Below are positions 1 to 7,908 of a stretch of 21,540 nucleotides of DNA, piece after piece; position 1 is the stretch's first letter, and each line of letters begins with the position of its first letter. The translations under genes were made by a program, and so were the position numbers. The DNA is from RGIG5299 sp045542315 (GTDB lineage Bacteria > Bacillota > Clostridia > Oscillospirales > RGIG5299): NCBI GenBank assembly GCA_045542315.1, contig JAZQKU010000016.1:1-21540 (forward strand), written 5' to 3'. The notes under the pieces were generated by a model. It was not told where the DNA came from. It did no database searches and worked only from the letters and a program-made list of their open reading frames with translations.

Positions 1-23
1 CCTTTTGTTTAAAGAACAGAAAA

Positions 24-69
24 TGTTATATTTTGTTATTTTGCTTGACTTTTTTGTTATAAAATGTTA
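24..69 (+). promoter_or_regulatory. Candidate DeoR operator: four phased TGTTA direct repeats
   Basis: TGTTA occurs at 24-28, 34-38, 55-59 and 65-69, so start-to-start distances are 10, 21 and 10 bp and all copies lie on one face of the helix. The outer copies are preceded by AAA and the inner copies by TTT. One pair lies upstream of the -35 box; the other lies in the spacer and overlaps the -10 box, where a bound repressor would block RNA polymerase. DeoR-family regulators commonly bind repeats near their own gene, so self-regulation is inferred. No binding data exist here. Confidence 0.55.
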
Positions 70-73
70 CAAT
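45..73 (+). promoter_or_regulatory. Sigma-A type promoter of the deoR/2-oxo acid dehydrogenase operon
   Basis: A TTGACT -35 box (45-50) and a TACAAT -10 box (68-73) are separated by exactly 17 bp, close to consensus. It is the only strong promoter seen before the five-gene plus-strand operon ending at 7482. A weaker internal start is possible just before 924: a TATAAT occurs at 891-896, but its -35 region is poor. Confidence 0.8.
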
Positions 74-117
74 TATACTGACCAAAAACGGAGTTTTTCC
101 AACAGGAGGTGGCACCG

Positions 118-888
118 ATGAACTACGAACGCAGGGAGAAGATAAAAGAGCTTTTCAAAGTCAAGGAAATAATCACCTTGAAGGAGCTTGCTTCCCTTTT
201 CCCCGAGGTCTCAACCATGACTCTTCGCCGTGATCTTGAATATTTCGAGCACGAGGGCCTTATTATGACCGTCCGCGGAGGCTGCAAGGTTTTGGAGCAT
301 CACAAGATGCCTTCCGAAGCCACGTATGAGGACCGTGCAGTTTCGAACGTCGTTGCAAAAATGCAGATCGCAAAGGCTGCGGTCCCCTATCTCGAAAGCG
401 GCAGAAACGTTTTTATCGACAGCGGCTCTACCATGATGTGCCTTGCAAAGCTTATCCCCAACATGAACTTCTCGGTAACGACAAACGCCCCAAACATTGC
501 GCTTGAGGTTCTCCGCCATTCTCAAACCACCGTCAATCTTGTGGGAGGACTTATCAACAGAGCAAACCTTGCCGATTCGGGAGCACAGGCGCTTTCATTT
601 ATCAAATCGGTCAATATAGATATCGCTTTTATCGCGCCTGCAGGTCTTTCTTCAGCAGGAGGCTTTTCCTGCGGCAACTATGCAGAGTGTGAGGTAAAGC
701 GTGCCGTCATCAAAAAGGCAAACAAGGTTATTTTGCTCATGGACTCTTCAAAGGTAGGAAAATCTCTTGCCTACACCTTTGCAAACTTCAAGGATATAGA
801 TATCCTTATTACAAACGAGAAACTTCCGGAAAGTCTTTACGTTTCCGCCATTAAAAGCGGAGCCGACGTTAAGACTCTGGATTTCTAA
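118..888 (+). CDS. DeoR-family transcriptional regulator
   Basis: A 256-residue sugar-phosphate-responsive repressor. Residues 3-57 form the DeoR winged helix-turn-helix (STMTLRRDLEYFEHEGL recognition region, then a TVRGG wing). Residues about 75-250 form the DeoR C-terminal effector domain, with the DSGST phosphate-binding loop at 101-105 and the VGG, GAQAL and MDSSKVGK blocks usual for the family. The open frame could begin at GTG 109, but that codon overlaps the AGGAGG site (104-109); the ATG at 118 has an 8-nt spacing and is preferred. It is first in an operon with a SorE-like dehydrogenase and a 2-oxo acid dehydrogenase complex, so it probably senses a phosphorylated intermediate of that pathway and controls the promoter before it. 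The ligand cannot be read from the sequence. Confidence 0.92.
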   Translation: MNYERREKIKELFKVKEIITLKELASLFPEVSTMTLRRDLEYFEHEGLIMTVRGGCKVLEHHKMPSEATYEDRAVSNVVAKMQIAKAAVPYLESGRNVFIDSGSTMMCLAKLIPNMNFSVTTNAPNIALEVLRHSQTTVNLVGGLINRANLADSGAQALSFIKSVNIDIAFIAPAGLSSAGGFSCGNYAECEVKRAVIKKANKVILLMDSSKVGKSLAYTFANFKDIDILITNEKLPESLYVSAIKSGADVKTLDF

Positions 889-923
889 TATATAATAGTA
901 ATACAATTTTAGGAGGATACATA

Positions 924-2195
924 ATGAAAAACACAGCACTCAGACTTTACGGTGCAAATGATCTCCGTCTCGAGACTTTTGAGCTCCCCGCAATCAAGGA
1001 CGACGAAATTCTCGTAAAGATCATTTCCGACAGCCTTTGTATGTCTTCTTACAAGGCAGCATGTCAGGGTCCCAACCACAAGAGAGTTCCCAACGACGTT
1101 AGCGAAAACCCCATCATCATCGGTCACGAATTCTGCGGTAAGCTCATCAAGGTAGGCGCAAAATGGGCTGACAAGTTCAAGGCAGGAGACAAGTTCGTTA
1201 TCCAGCCCGCTATGAACTATAAGGGCTCGCTCGACGCTCCCGGTTACTCCTTCCAGTACATCGGCGGCGACTCTATGTACGCTATCGTTCCCTCTTGCGT
1301 TATGGAAAGCGACTGCCTCTTGGCTTACGACGGCGACGCTTACTTCTACGGTTCTCTTGCAGAGCCCATGAGCTGCATCGTCGGCGCTTACCACGCAAAC
1401 TATCATATTCCTCAGGGTACCTACGTTCACAACATGGGTATCAAAGAGGGCGGCACCCTTGCACTTCTTGCAAGTGCAGGTCCTATGGGTCTCGGCGCGG
1501 TTGACTACGCTATCCACGCTGAGAGAAAGGCTTCTCTCGTTGTAGTTACCGACATCGACGATGCAAGACTCAAGAGAGCTTCCGAAATCCTTACCGTTGA
1601 AGAAGCTGCAAAGAACGGCGTTAAGCTCGTTTACTTGAATACCGCTACCGTTGAGGATCCGGTTGCTACCCTTCTTTCCTACACCGACGGCAAGGGCTAC
1701 GATGACGTTTTCGTTTTCGCTCCCGTTGCTCCCGTTGTTGAGCAGGGCGACGCAATCCTCGGCAAGGACGGCTGCCTCAACTTCTTCGCAGGCCCCTCCA
1801 AGACCGACTTCTCCGCAAAATTCAACTTCTACAACGTTCACTACAACTTCACCCACATTGTAGGCACCTCCGGCGGCAACACCGACGACATGAAGGAAAG
1901 CCTTAACAAGATGGAAAAGGGCGTTTTGAATCCCGCTATGATGATCACCCACGTAGGCGGACTTGATTCCGCAGCAGAAACCACCAAGAACCTTCCCAAC
2001 ATCAAGGGTGGCAAGAAGCTCGTTTACACCCACAAGTCTATGCCCATGACCGCTATCGCAGATTTTGCAGAGCTCGGTAAGACCGATCCCTTCTTCGCAG
2101 AGCTTGACAAAATCGTTTCCGCTAACAACGGTCTCTGGTGCGCAGAGGCTGAGAAGTATCTTCTCGCCAACGCAAAAGACCTCGTTATTGACTAA
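924..2195 (+). CDS. Zinc-binding medium-chain dehydrogenase, L-sorbose-1-phosphate reductase (SorE)-like
   Basis: A 423-residue NAD(P)-dependent polyol or sugar-phosphate oxidoreductase of the medium-chain superfamily. Likely catalytic zinc residues are Cys39 (SLCMSSYK), His68 and Glu69 (GHEF), followed by an SLAEPMSC block. A glycine-rich LLASAGPMGLGAVDYA segment starts the Rossmann fold, and VVTDIDDARLKRA carries the acidic residue that reads the cofactor ribose. The later NFYNVHYN, GTSGGNTDDM and THVGGLDSAAETT blocks resemble SorE rather than classical alcohol dehydrogenases; the four-cysteine structural zinc lobe is not evident. AGGAGG precedes the ATG. The gene lies 35 bp after deoR and 43 bp before the E2 gene. 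No PTS or other sorbose gene is nearby, so the true substrate is open; codon use suggests high expression. Confidence 0.8.
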   Translation: MKNTALRLYGANDLRLETFELPAIKDDEILVKIISDSLCMSSYKAACQGPNHKRVPNDVSENPIIIGHEFCGKLIKVGAKWADKFKAGDKFVIQPAMNYKGSLDAPGYSFQYIGGDSMYAIVPSCVMESDCLLAYDGDAYFYGSLAEPMSCIVGAYHANYHIPQGTYVHNMGIKEGGTLALLASAGPMGLGAVDYAIHAERKASLVVVTDIDDARLKRASEILTVEEAAKNGVKLVYLNTATVEDPVATLLSYTDGKGYDDVFVFAPVAPVVEQGDAILGKDGCLNFFAGPSKTDFSAKFNFYNVHYNFTHIVGTSGGNTDDMKESLNKMEKGVLNPAMMITHVGGLDSAAETTKNLPNIKGGKKLVYTHKSMPMTAIADFAELGKTDPFFAELDKIVSANNGLWCAEAEKYLLANAKDLVID

Positions 2196-2238
2196 TTTTA
2201 TTTAATTACATTATATTATCAGATACGGAGGAATAAAA

Positions 2239-3582
2239 ATGGCAACAGCAGTTATCATGCCCAAGGTTGGTATTTCAGTTGAAAGCTGTGTTATCACCAA
2301 GTGGCATAAGCAAAAGGGCGATGCCGTAAAGGTTGGAGATCTTCTCTTCTCTTACGAGACCGACAAGGCTTCGGTTGATGAGGAAGCAAAGGTTGACGGT
2401 ACCCTTCTCGAAATATTCCAGGGTGACGGTGCAGACGTTCCTTGTCTTACCAACGTTGCGGTTATCGGTAATCCCGGCGAGGACGTTTCCGCTTTCGCTC
2501 CCGCAGCAGACGCCGACGAGGCTCCCGCAGCCGAGGAGGCTCCCAAGGCTGCAGAAGCAGCAGCTCCCGCAGCAGAGGCAGCTCCCCTTGCTCCCGTTGA
2601 AAGAGCAGAGGGCGAGATCATCAGAATCTCTCCCAGAGCCAAGGCTTTGGCAGCAAAGCAGAACGTTGACATTCGTTTTGCAGCAGGCACCGGACCTTAT
2701 GGCAGAATCATTGAAAGAGATATCAAGGCAGTTATCGACAGCGGTATGACCTTTACCGGCGCAGCTTTGGGCAAGGACGGCGCAGAAAACGCTACCGGCA
2801 CCGGAATCGGCGGCAGAGTTTCTCTTGCAGATCTCATGGCTAAGCCCGCACCTGCAGCAGAGGCAGCTCCCGCAGCTCCCGTTGCAGATTACGAGGACGT
2901 AAAGATGAGCAACGTCCGCAAGGTTATTTCCAAGTCTATGCTCACCTCTCTTACCACTACCGCACAGCTTACTCACAACATGAGCTACGATGCTACCGAG
3001 ATCCTTAAATTCAGAAAGAATCTCAAGGCAAACGCAGAAAAGCTCGGTATGGGCAACATCACCATCAACGACATTATCATCTATGCCGTTTCACGCGTTC
3101 TTAAGAACCACAAGGATCTCAACGCCAACCTCATCGGCGGCGATACCATGAGATACTTCAACCACGTTCATATAGGTATTGCGGTTGACACCGAGAGAGG
3201 ACTTTTGGTTCCCACTCTCCGCAACGCAGACACCCTCTCGCTTTCCGAGATCTCCGCTCAGGCTAAGGCTCTTGCAAAAGAAGCACAGGCCGGCAACATC
3301 AATCCCGACAAGCTTCAGGGTGCTTCCTTCACCATCTCGAACCTTGGTTCCTTCGGTGTTGAGAGCTTCACTCCCGTTATCAATCCTCCTCAGACCGGTA
3401 TCCTCGGTGTTAACACCCTCACTACCCGCGTAAGAGAAGTAAACGGCGAGCTCAAGGCATATCAGGCTATGAATCTTTCTCTTACCTACGATCACAGAGC
3501 TTTGGACGGCGCGCCCGCTTCCAAGTTCCTTCGTGAGCTTTGCACCGTTTTGGAAAATTTCTCGATTTTCCTTGCGAAATAA
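2239..3582 (+). CDS. 2-oxo acid dehydrogenase complex, E2 dihydrolipoamide acyltransferase
   Basis: A 447-residue E2 core subunit that passes the acyl group from E1 to CoA through a lipoyl arm. Residues 1-85 form one lipoyl domain with Lys43 in the ETDKAS turn. An Ala/Pro/Glu-rich swinging linker covers about 86-125. The peripheral subunit-binding domain lies at about 128-166 (ISPRAKALA and GPYGRIIERDI). A second linker at about 168-218 contains an extra Gly-rich stretch and IGGRVSLADLMAK. The catalytic acyltransferase domain runs from about 219 to the end, with the active-site DHRALDG (His419, Asp423). GGAGG precedes the ATG. The acyl specificity (pyruvate, acetoin or branched-chain) is not resolved. 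E3 follows after 16 bp. Confidence 0.93.
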   Translation: MATAVIMPKVGISVESCVITKWHKQKGDAVKVGDLLFSYETDKASVDEEAKVDGTLLEIFQGDGADVPCLTNVAVIGNPGEDVSAFAPAADADEAPAAEEAPKAAEAAAPAAEAAPLAPVERAEGEIIRISPRAKALAAKQNVDIRFAAGTGPYGRIIERDIKAVIDSGMTFTGAALGKDGAENATGTGIGGRVSLADLMAKPAPAAEAAPAAPVADYEDVKMSNVRKVISKSMLTSLTTTAQLTHNMSYDATEILKFRKNLKANAEKLGMGNITINDIIIYAVSRVLKNHKDLNANLIGGDTMRYFNHVHIGIAVDTERGLLVPTLRNADTLSLSEISAQAKALAKEAQAGNINPDKLQGASFTISNLGSFGVESFTPVINPPQTGILGVNTLTTRVREVNGELKAYQAMNLSLTYDHRALDGAPASKFLRELCTVLENFSIFLAK

Positions 3583-3598
3583 GAAAGTGTGACTGAAA

Positions 3599-4966
3599 AT
3601 GGATAAATTTGATCTTATCGTCCTCGGCGGCGGCCCTGCAGGCTATCTTGCAGGCGAGCGCGCGGGACACGCAGGTCTTAAGACCCTCGTTATCGAAGAG
3701 AGAGCTTTGGGCGGCACCTGCCTCAACGAAGGCTGCATTCCCTCTAAAGCACTTCTCTACTCCGCAAAAATCTTTGATTACACCCGTCACGGCGACAAAT
3801 ACGGCGTAACCTGCTCCTCTTCCTCTATAGATCAGGAAAAGGTTATCGCAAGAAAAAACAAGGTTGTTAAAACTCTCGTAGGCGGCATCGGTATGCAGCT
3901 CAAGGCTAACGGCGTTACCGTCGTTAACAAGAGAGGTATGATACTCGGCAAGAAACCCGACGGCTTCCACGTTGAAGCTGACGGCGTTGAGTACGTTGCT
4001 ACCAACCTTATCATCTCCACCGGTTCTACCGCAGTAGTTCCTCCCATTCCCGGTCTTAAAGAGGCTGTTGAGGCAGGCTTTGCGGTAACCAACAGAGAAA
4101 TTCTCGACCTCACCGTTATCCCGAAGGAATTCGTAGTTATCGGCGGCGGCGTTATCGGTCTTGAAATGGCTTCCTATTTCAGCAGCGTGGGCTCTCACGT
4201 TACCGTTATAGAAATGCTTGACAAGATCGCAGGTCCCACCGACAAGGAGATCTCCAAGATACTCCAGAAGAACTACGAGGCAAAGGGCATCGAATTCAAG
4301 CTCTCCTGCAAGGTTACCTCCTTTGGCAAGGATTTCGTTGAATACGAGGAAAAAGGCGAAAAGAAGACCGTTAAGGCCGACAAGGTCCTTCTCTCTATCG
4401 GACGCCGTCCCAACACTCAGGGAATCGGCCTTGAAAACCTCCACGTTGAGATGGACAGAGCAGCTATCAAGACTGATGAGAAGATGCGCACCAACATCAG
4501 CGGTCTTTACGCTACCGGCGACGTAAACGGCAAGTCTATGCTCGCTCATACCGCTTACCGTGAGTCCGAGGTTGCTATCAACAACATTCTCGGCAAAAAG
4601 GATACCATGCGCTACAACGCTATTCCCGCTGCCATCTACACCAACCCCGAGGTTGCTACCGTAGGTGAGACTATCGACAGCGCAAAGGCAAAGGGTATCA
4701 ACGCAAAAGAAATCAATATCACAATGAACTATTCCGGCCGTTACGTTGCTGAAAACGAAGGCGGAAACGGAATCTGCAAGCTCGTCGTTGATCAGGATAA
4801 CAACCGTCTTGTCGGCGTTCATATGATCGCCAACTACGCTTCCGAAATCATCTACGGCGCTGCTATGATGGTAGAGGCTGAAATGAAGATCGAGGATATC
4901 AAGGAATTCGTATTCCCCCACCCCTCGGTTGCCGAGATCATCCGCGAAGCACTTTTTATGATATAA
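3599..4966 (+). CDS. lpdA: Dihydrolipoamide dehydrogenase (E3)
   Basis: A 455-residue FAD flavoprotein that reoxidises the dihydrolipoyl group of E2 and makes NADH. Residues 6-35 hold the FAD-binding GGGPAGY fold. GGTCLNEGCIPSK contains the redox pair Cys41/Cys46. VVIGGGVIGLEMASYF near 178 is the NAD-binding fold, GLYATGDVNG is the second FAD contact, and the C-terminal FPHPSVAEI has the catalytic His of the dimer interface. Length is normal for the family. Only a weak GAAAG precedes the start and the gap to the E2 stop is 16 bp, so translation is probably coupled. E3 can be shared by several complexes, but its place between E2 and E1 points to a dedicated one. Confidence 0.95.
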   Translation: MDKFDLIVLGGGPAGYLAGERAGHAGLKTLVIEERALGGTCLNEGCIPSKALLYSAKIFDYTRHGDKYGVTCSSSSIDQEKVIARKNKVVKTLVGGIGMQLKANGVTVVNKRGMILGKKPDGFHVEADGVEYVATNLIISTGSTAVVPPIPGLKEAVEAGFAVTNREILDLTVIPKEFVVIGGGVIGLEMASYFSSVGSHVTVIEMLDKIAGPTDKEISKILQKNYEAKGIEFKLSCKVTSFGKDFVEYEEKGEKKTVKADKVLLSIGRRPNTQGIGLENLHVEMDRAAIKTDEKMRTNISGLYATGDVNGKSMLAHTAYRESEVAINNILGKKDTMRYNAIPAAIYTNPEVATVGETIDSAKAKGINAKEINITMNYSGRYVAENEGGNGICKLVVDQDNNRLVGVHMIANYASEIIYGAAMMVEAEMKIEDIKEFVFPHPSVAEIIREALFMI

Positions 4967-5004
4967 ATTGAAAATTTATAAAATCTGAAAAAGGAGAAAT
5001 AAAA

Positions 5005-7482
5005 ATGCCTAAGTCACAACACGTTAACTACGCACCCCTTCACAAGGCTCGCAAGATCACCTTCAAGGACATTCCCGTTTGTCAGTACAAAAAGACCATT
5101 AAGGAAGAAGTCGCTGAAGGTAACTTCACCAAGGCCGACCTCCTCGGCATCTACGAGGATATGCTTTCGATCCGTGAGTTCGAAACCATGCTTCAGACCA
5201 TTAAGCTCGAAGCTAACTACAACAACAAGGCTTTCACCTATCCCGGTCCTTCTCACCTTGCTATCGGTGAGGAAGCTACCGCAGTAGGTCAGGCTTACCT
5301 CCTCGACGAGAACGACTTCATCTTCGGTACTCACCGTTCTCACCACGAGGTTATCGCAAAGGGTATGTCCGCTATCAAGAAGCTCTCCGAGGAAAGACTC
5401 GTTGAGATAATGGAAACCGTTCAGGGCGGCAGACTTTACGATATCATCAAAAAGCACTCCAAGACCACCGATATCAAAGCACAGGCTAAGGAATTCTTCC
5501 TCTACGGTCTTATGGCTGAGCTCTTTGCTAAGGATAACGGCTTCTCAAGAGGCCTCGGCGGCTCTATGCACGCTTTCTTCCTTCCCTTCGGTATATTCCC
5601 CAACAACGCTATCGTTGGCGGAAGCGCACCCGTAGGTACCGGTGTTGCTCTCTTCAAGAAGTGCAACAAGCAGAAGGGTATCATCGTTGCCAACGCAGGT
5701 GACGGTGCTGCTGCAAGAGGTCCCGTTTACGAGTCTATGAACTTCGCTAACATGGACCAGATGCGCGAGCTTTGGGGCGACGAATACAAGGGCGGTCTTC
5801 CCATAATCTACAACTTCAACAACAACAGCTACGGCATGGGCGGTCAGACCAAGGGTGAGACCATGGCTTACGGCGATCTCGCAAGACTCGGCGCTATGGC
5901 TGAGAACGGCATGAACGCTGAAAGAGTTGACGGTTGGAATCCCCTCGCTCTTATCGAGTGCTACAAGAGAAAGATCGCTGAGATCAACAAGGGCAACGGC
6001 CCCGTTCTTCTCGACGTTGTCACCTACCGTTTGAGCGGTCACTCCACCTCCGACGTTATGACCTACCGTACCAAAGAGGAGCTTGAGGAGTGGGCAGCAC
6101 ACGATCCCATCAAGGCATTCCCCGCTGACCTTCTTAAGTCCGGCGTTGTAACCGAGGACGAGCTTAAGGCAGTTGAAGAGCTTGCTGCTGCAAGAAACAG
6201 AGCAATGTTCGAGCTTGCTTCCGACCTCGAGATCTCTCCCTACACCGATTTCGAAAAGAACCCCGACTTCATCGAAAACCTCATGTTCTCCAACGAGAAG
6301 GTTGAGAAGATGCTCGATGCAAAGCCTGAAGTTCTTATGGAAAACAAGGAAGAGAACCCCAGAGTTATTCAGATAAAGAACAAGGCACGTTACGCTTTTG
6401 ACGAGAAGGGCAAGCCCTACTCCAAGGCTAAGGTTTACAATATCCGTGACGGTATCTTCGAAGCTATCTTCGACAAATACTACACCGATCCTACCCTTAT
6501 CGCTTACGGTGAGGACGTCAGAGACTGGAACGGTGCATTCTCCGTTTACCGTGGTCTTACCGAAGCTATCCCCTATCACAGACTCTTCAACTCTCCCATC
6601 GCTGAATCCGCTATCGTCGGTACCGCTGTTGGCTACGGTATGGCAGGCGGCCGTGTAATCGTTGAGCTCATGTATGCTGACTTCATCGGTTGCGCAGGCG
6701 ACGAGATATTCAACCAGCTCGCAAAATGGCAGGCTATGTCTGCAGGCGGTCTTAAGATGCCCGTTGTTCTCCGTGTTTCCGTTGGTTCCAAGTACGGCGC
6801 ACAGCACTCTCAGGACTGGACCGCTCTCTGTAACCACATCCCCGGCCTCAAGGTTGTATTCCCTGTAACTCCTTACGATGCTAAGGGTCTTATGAATACT
6901 GCTTTGATGGGCACCGACCCCGTTGTATTCTTCGAGAGCCAGAGAATTTACGATCTCGGCGAGCAGTTCCACGAGGGCGGCGTTCCCGAGGGTTACTATG
7001 AGATCCCCTTCGGCGAGCCCGACGTTAAGAAGGAAGGTAAAGATATCACTATCCTTACCGTTGGCGCAACTCTTTACAGAGCTTTGGAAGCTGCAAAGAC
7101 TCTTGAAGAGAAATACGGTATCTCTGCTGAGATCATCGACGCACGTTCCGTAACTCCTCTTAACTACGAGCCCATCCTCGAGTCTGTTAAGAAGACCGGC
7201 AAGATCCTCCTTGCTTCCGACGCTGTTTCCAGAGGCTCTGTTCTCAACGATATGGCAAGAAACATCACCGAGCTTGCATTCGATTACCTCGATGCACCGC
7301 CCGCAGTTGTTGGCTCCGAAAACTGGATCACTCCCGCTTTCGAGTACGACAAGGAGTTCTTCCCCCAGCCCGAGTGGATCCTCGACGCTATCAACGAGAA
7401 GCTTATTCCTCTTAAGGGTCACGTTTCCGTTAAGAACTACACTCCTCTCGAGCAGATCAGAAAGGCAAAAGAAGGCGTTTAA
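5005..7482 (+). CDS. Fused alpha-beta E1 component of a 2-oxo acid dehydrogenase (TPP-dependent)
   Basis: An 825-residue single-chain E1 that decarboxylates a 2-oxo acid (or cleaves acetoin) using thiamine diphosphate and loads the acyl group on E2. The alpha half (about 45-440) has PGPSHLAIGEE, GTHRSHHE (108-115), GLGGSMHAFF, the thiamine-diphosphate GDG (232-234) with NNN at 272-274, and YRLSGHSTSD (341-350). A linker at about 440-475 leads to the beta half (476-800) with NSPIAESAIVGTAVG, ELMYADFIGCAGDEIFNQ, AQHSQDW and HIPGLKVVFP. About 48 residues (121-168) between HRSHHEVIAKG and LMAELF appear extra compared with typical E1 alpha, and the GDG-to-NN stretch is about 10 longer. AAGGAG lies 8 nt before the ATG. 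It is the last gene before the terminator at 7506. Specificity is unassigned. Confidence 0.92.
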   Translation: MPKSQHVNYAPLHKARKITFKDIPVCQYKKTIKEEVAEGNFTKADLLGIYEDMLSIREFETMLQTIKLEANYNNKAFTYPGPSHLAIGEEATAVGQAYLLDENDFIFGTHRSHHEVIAKGMSAIKKLSEERLVEIMETVQGGRLYDIIKKHSKTTDIKAQAKEFFLYGLMAELFAKDNGFSRGLGGSMHAFFLPFGIFPNNAIVGGSAPVGTGVALFKKCNKQKGIIVANAGDGAAARGPVYESMNFANMDQMRELWGDEYKGGLPIIYNFNNNSYGMGGQTKGETMAYGDLARLGAMAENGMNAERVDGWNPLALIECYKRKIAEINKGNGPVLLDVVTYRLSGHSTSDVMTYRTKEELEEWAAHDPIKAFPADLLKSGVVTEDELKAVEELAAARNRAMFELASDLEISPYTDFEKNPDFIENLMFSNEKVEKMLDAKPEVLMENKEENPRVIQIKNKARYAFDEKGKPYSKAKVYNIRDGIFEAIFDKYYTDPTLIAYGEDVRDWNGAFSVYRGLTEAIPYHRLFNSPIAESAIVGTAVGYGMAGGRVIVELMYADFIGCAGDEIFNQLAKWQAMSAGGLKMPVVLRVSVGSKYGAQHSQDWTALCNHIPGLKVVFPVTPYDAKGLMNTALMGTDPVVFFESQRIYDLGEQFHEGGVPEGYYEIPFGEPDVKKEGKDITILTVGATLYRALEAAKTLEEKYGISAEIIDARSVTPLNYEPILESVKKTGKILLASDAVSRGSVLNDMARNITELAFDYLDAPPAVVGSENWITPAFEYDKEFFPQPEWILDAINEKLIPLKGHVSVKNYTPLEQIRKAKEGV

Positions 7483-7505
7483 TCGCTTCCTTCCCAATGA
7501 TTTTA

Positions 7506-7540
7506 AAACCCCCGACAATTATGTCGGGGGTTTACTTTTT
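7506..7540 (+). terminator. Rho-independent terminator of the E2-E3-E1 operon
   Basis: A 12-bp perfect stem (7506-7517 with 7522-7533, core CCCCCGACA/TGTCGGGGG) with an ATTA loop is followed by TTTAC and TTTTT. It lies 23 bp after the E1 stop codon. Confidence 0.9.
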
Positions 7541-7544
7541 AATT

Positions 7545-7579
7545 AAATAACGGCGTCGGAAAAACCGACGCCGTTATTT
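7545..7579 (-). terminator. Terminator of the AbrB-like gene, probably bidirectional
   Basis: A 15-bp perfect stem (7545-7559 with 7565-7579, core CGGCGTCGG/CCGACGCCG) with a five-A loop begins right after the minus-strand stop codon. T-rich stretches flank it on both strands, so it may also back up the plus-strand terminator at 7506. Confidence 0.85.
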
Positions 7580-7822
7580 TTATACGTTTTTGATTTTCTG
7601 AATACAGTCAATGCAAAGGAACTTGCTTCCGAATTCAACAAGACCCGTTTCGCCGCCGCAAACCGCGCATTTATCGGCTGCGCGCATCAATATAACCTTA
7701 TCTCCCTCGACGAATATCTCAAGACCGTCGCCCGATTGAATTCCGAGAGAATTTCTTATTTCTATGGGAATAACGACTCTTCCGAGCTCGTCAACCCTTC
7801 TTACTATTCCGGTTGATTTCAT
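7580..7822 (-). CDS. AbrB/SpoVT-type transition-state regulator with C-terminal zinc ribbon
   Basis: An 80-residue DNA-binding protein. Residues 1-47 match the AbrB swapped-hairpin fold (MKSTGIVRRVDELGRVVIPI start, GDGLEIFVEGDKVIL end), which dimerises to bind AT-rich promoters. Residues 52-73 carry two CxxC pairs (Cys52/55 and Cys70/73), a small zinc ribbon commonly seen in Clostridia members. The open frame begins at a GTG (7831), but that codon lies inside the AAGGTGA ribosome site (7828-7834); the ATG at 7822 has a 5-nt spacing and starts at the conserved MKSTG. It is a single gene with its own promoter and terminator. Which genes it controls cannot be told from the window. Confidence 0.92.
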   Translation of the reverse strand: MKSTGIVRRVDELGRVVIPIEIRNSLGIQSGDGLEIFVEGDKVILMRAADKCAVCGGETGLVEFGSKFLCIDCIQKIKNV

Positions 7823-7851
7823 TATTATCACCTTTCAAAGTTGATGATATA

Positions 7852-7857
7852 ATTATA
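7852..7857 (-). promoter_or_regulatory. -10 box of the AbrB-like gene
   Basis: A perfect TATAAT on the minus strand, about 30 bp before the start codon. The hexamer 17 bp upstream is ATGAAA, only a partial -35 match, so this promoter may need an activator or be weak. Confidence 0.55.
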
Positions 7858-7908
7858 CAATAAAAAACTCGGTTTTTCATTGCGATTTAAAAAACAAATT
7901 GTTAAAAG

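Noticed and set aside
109..117. GTG start for the DeoR regulator
   Set aside because: The GTG overlaps the AGGAGG site; ATG at 118 has normal spacing. The same reasoning moved the starts of the AbrB-like gene, the lipoprotein, rplL and rplJ.
909..2033. Long minus-strand open frame opposite the SorE-like gene
   Set aside because: Cys/Val-rich translation without family features, fully antisense to a clear enzyme; explained by biased codon use on the plus strand.
3482..4921. 479-codon minus-strand open frame opposite E3
   Set aside because: No recognisable domain and no ribosome site; shadow of the codon-biased lpdA gene.
5545..7518. 657-codon minus-strand open frame opposite E1
   Set aside because: Antisense to conserved E1 sequence, low-complexity Val/Leu/Ser composition, and it runs through the plus-strand terminator.
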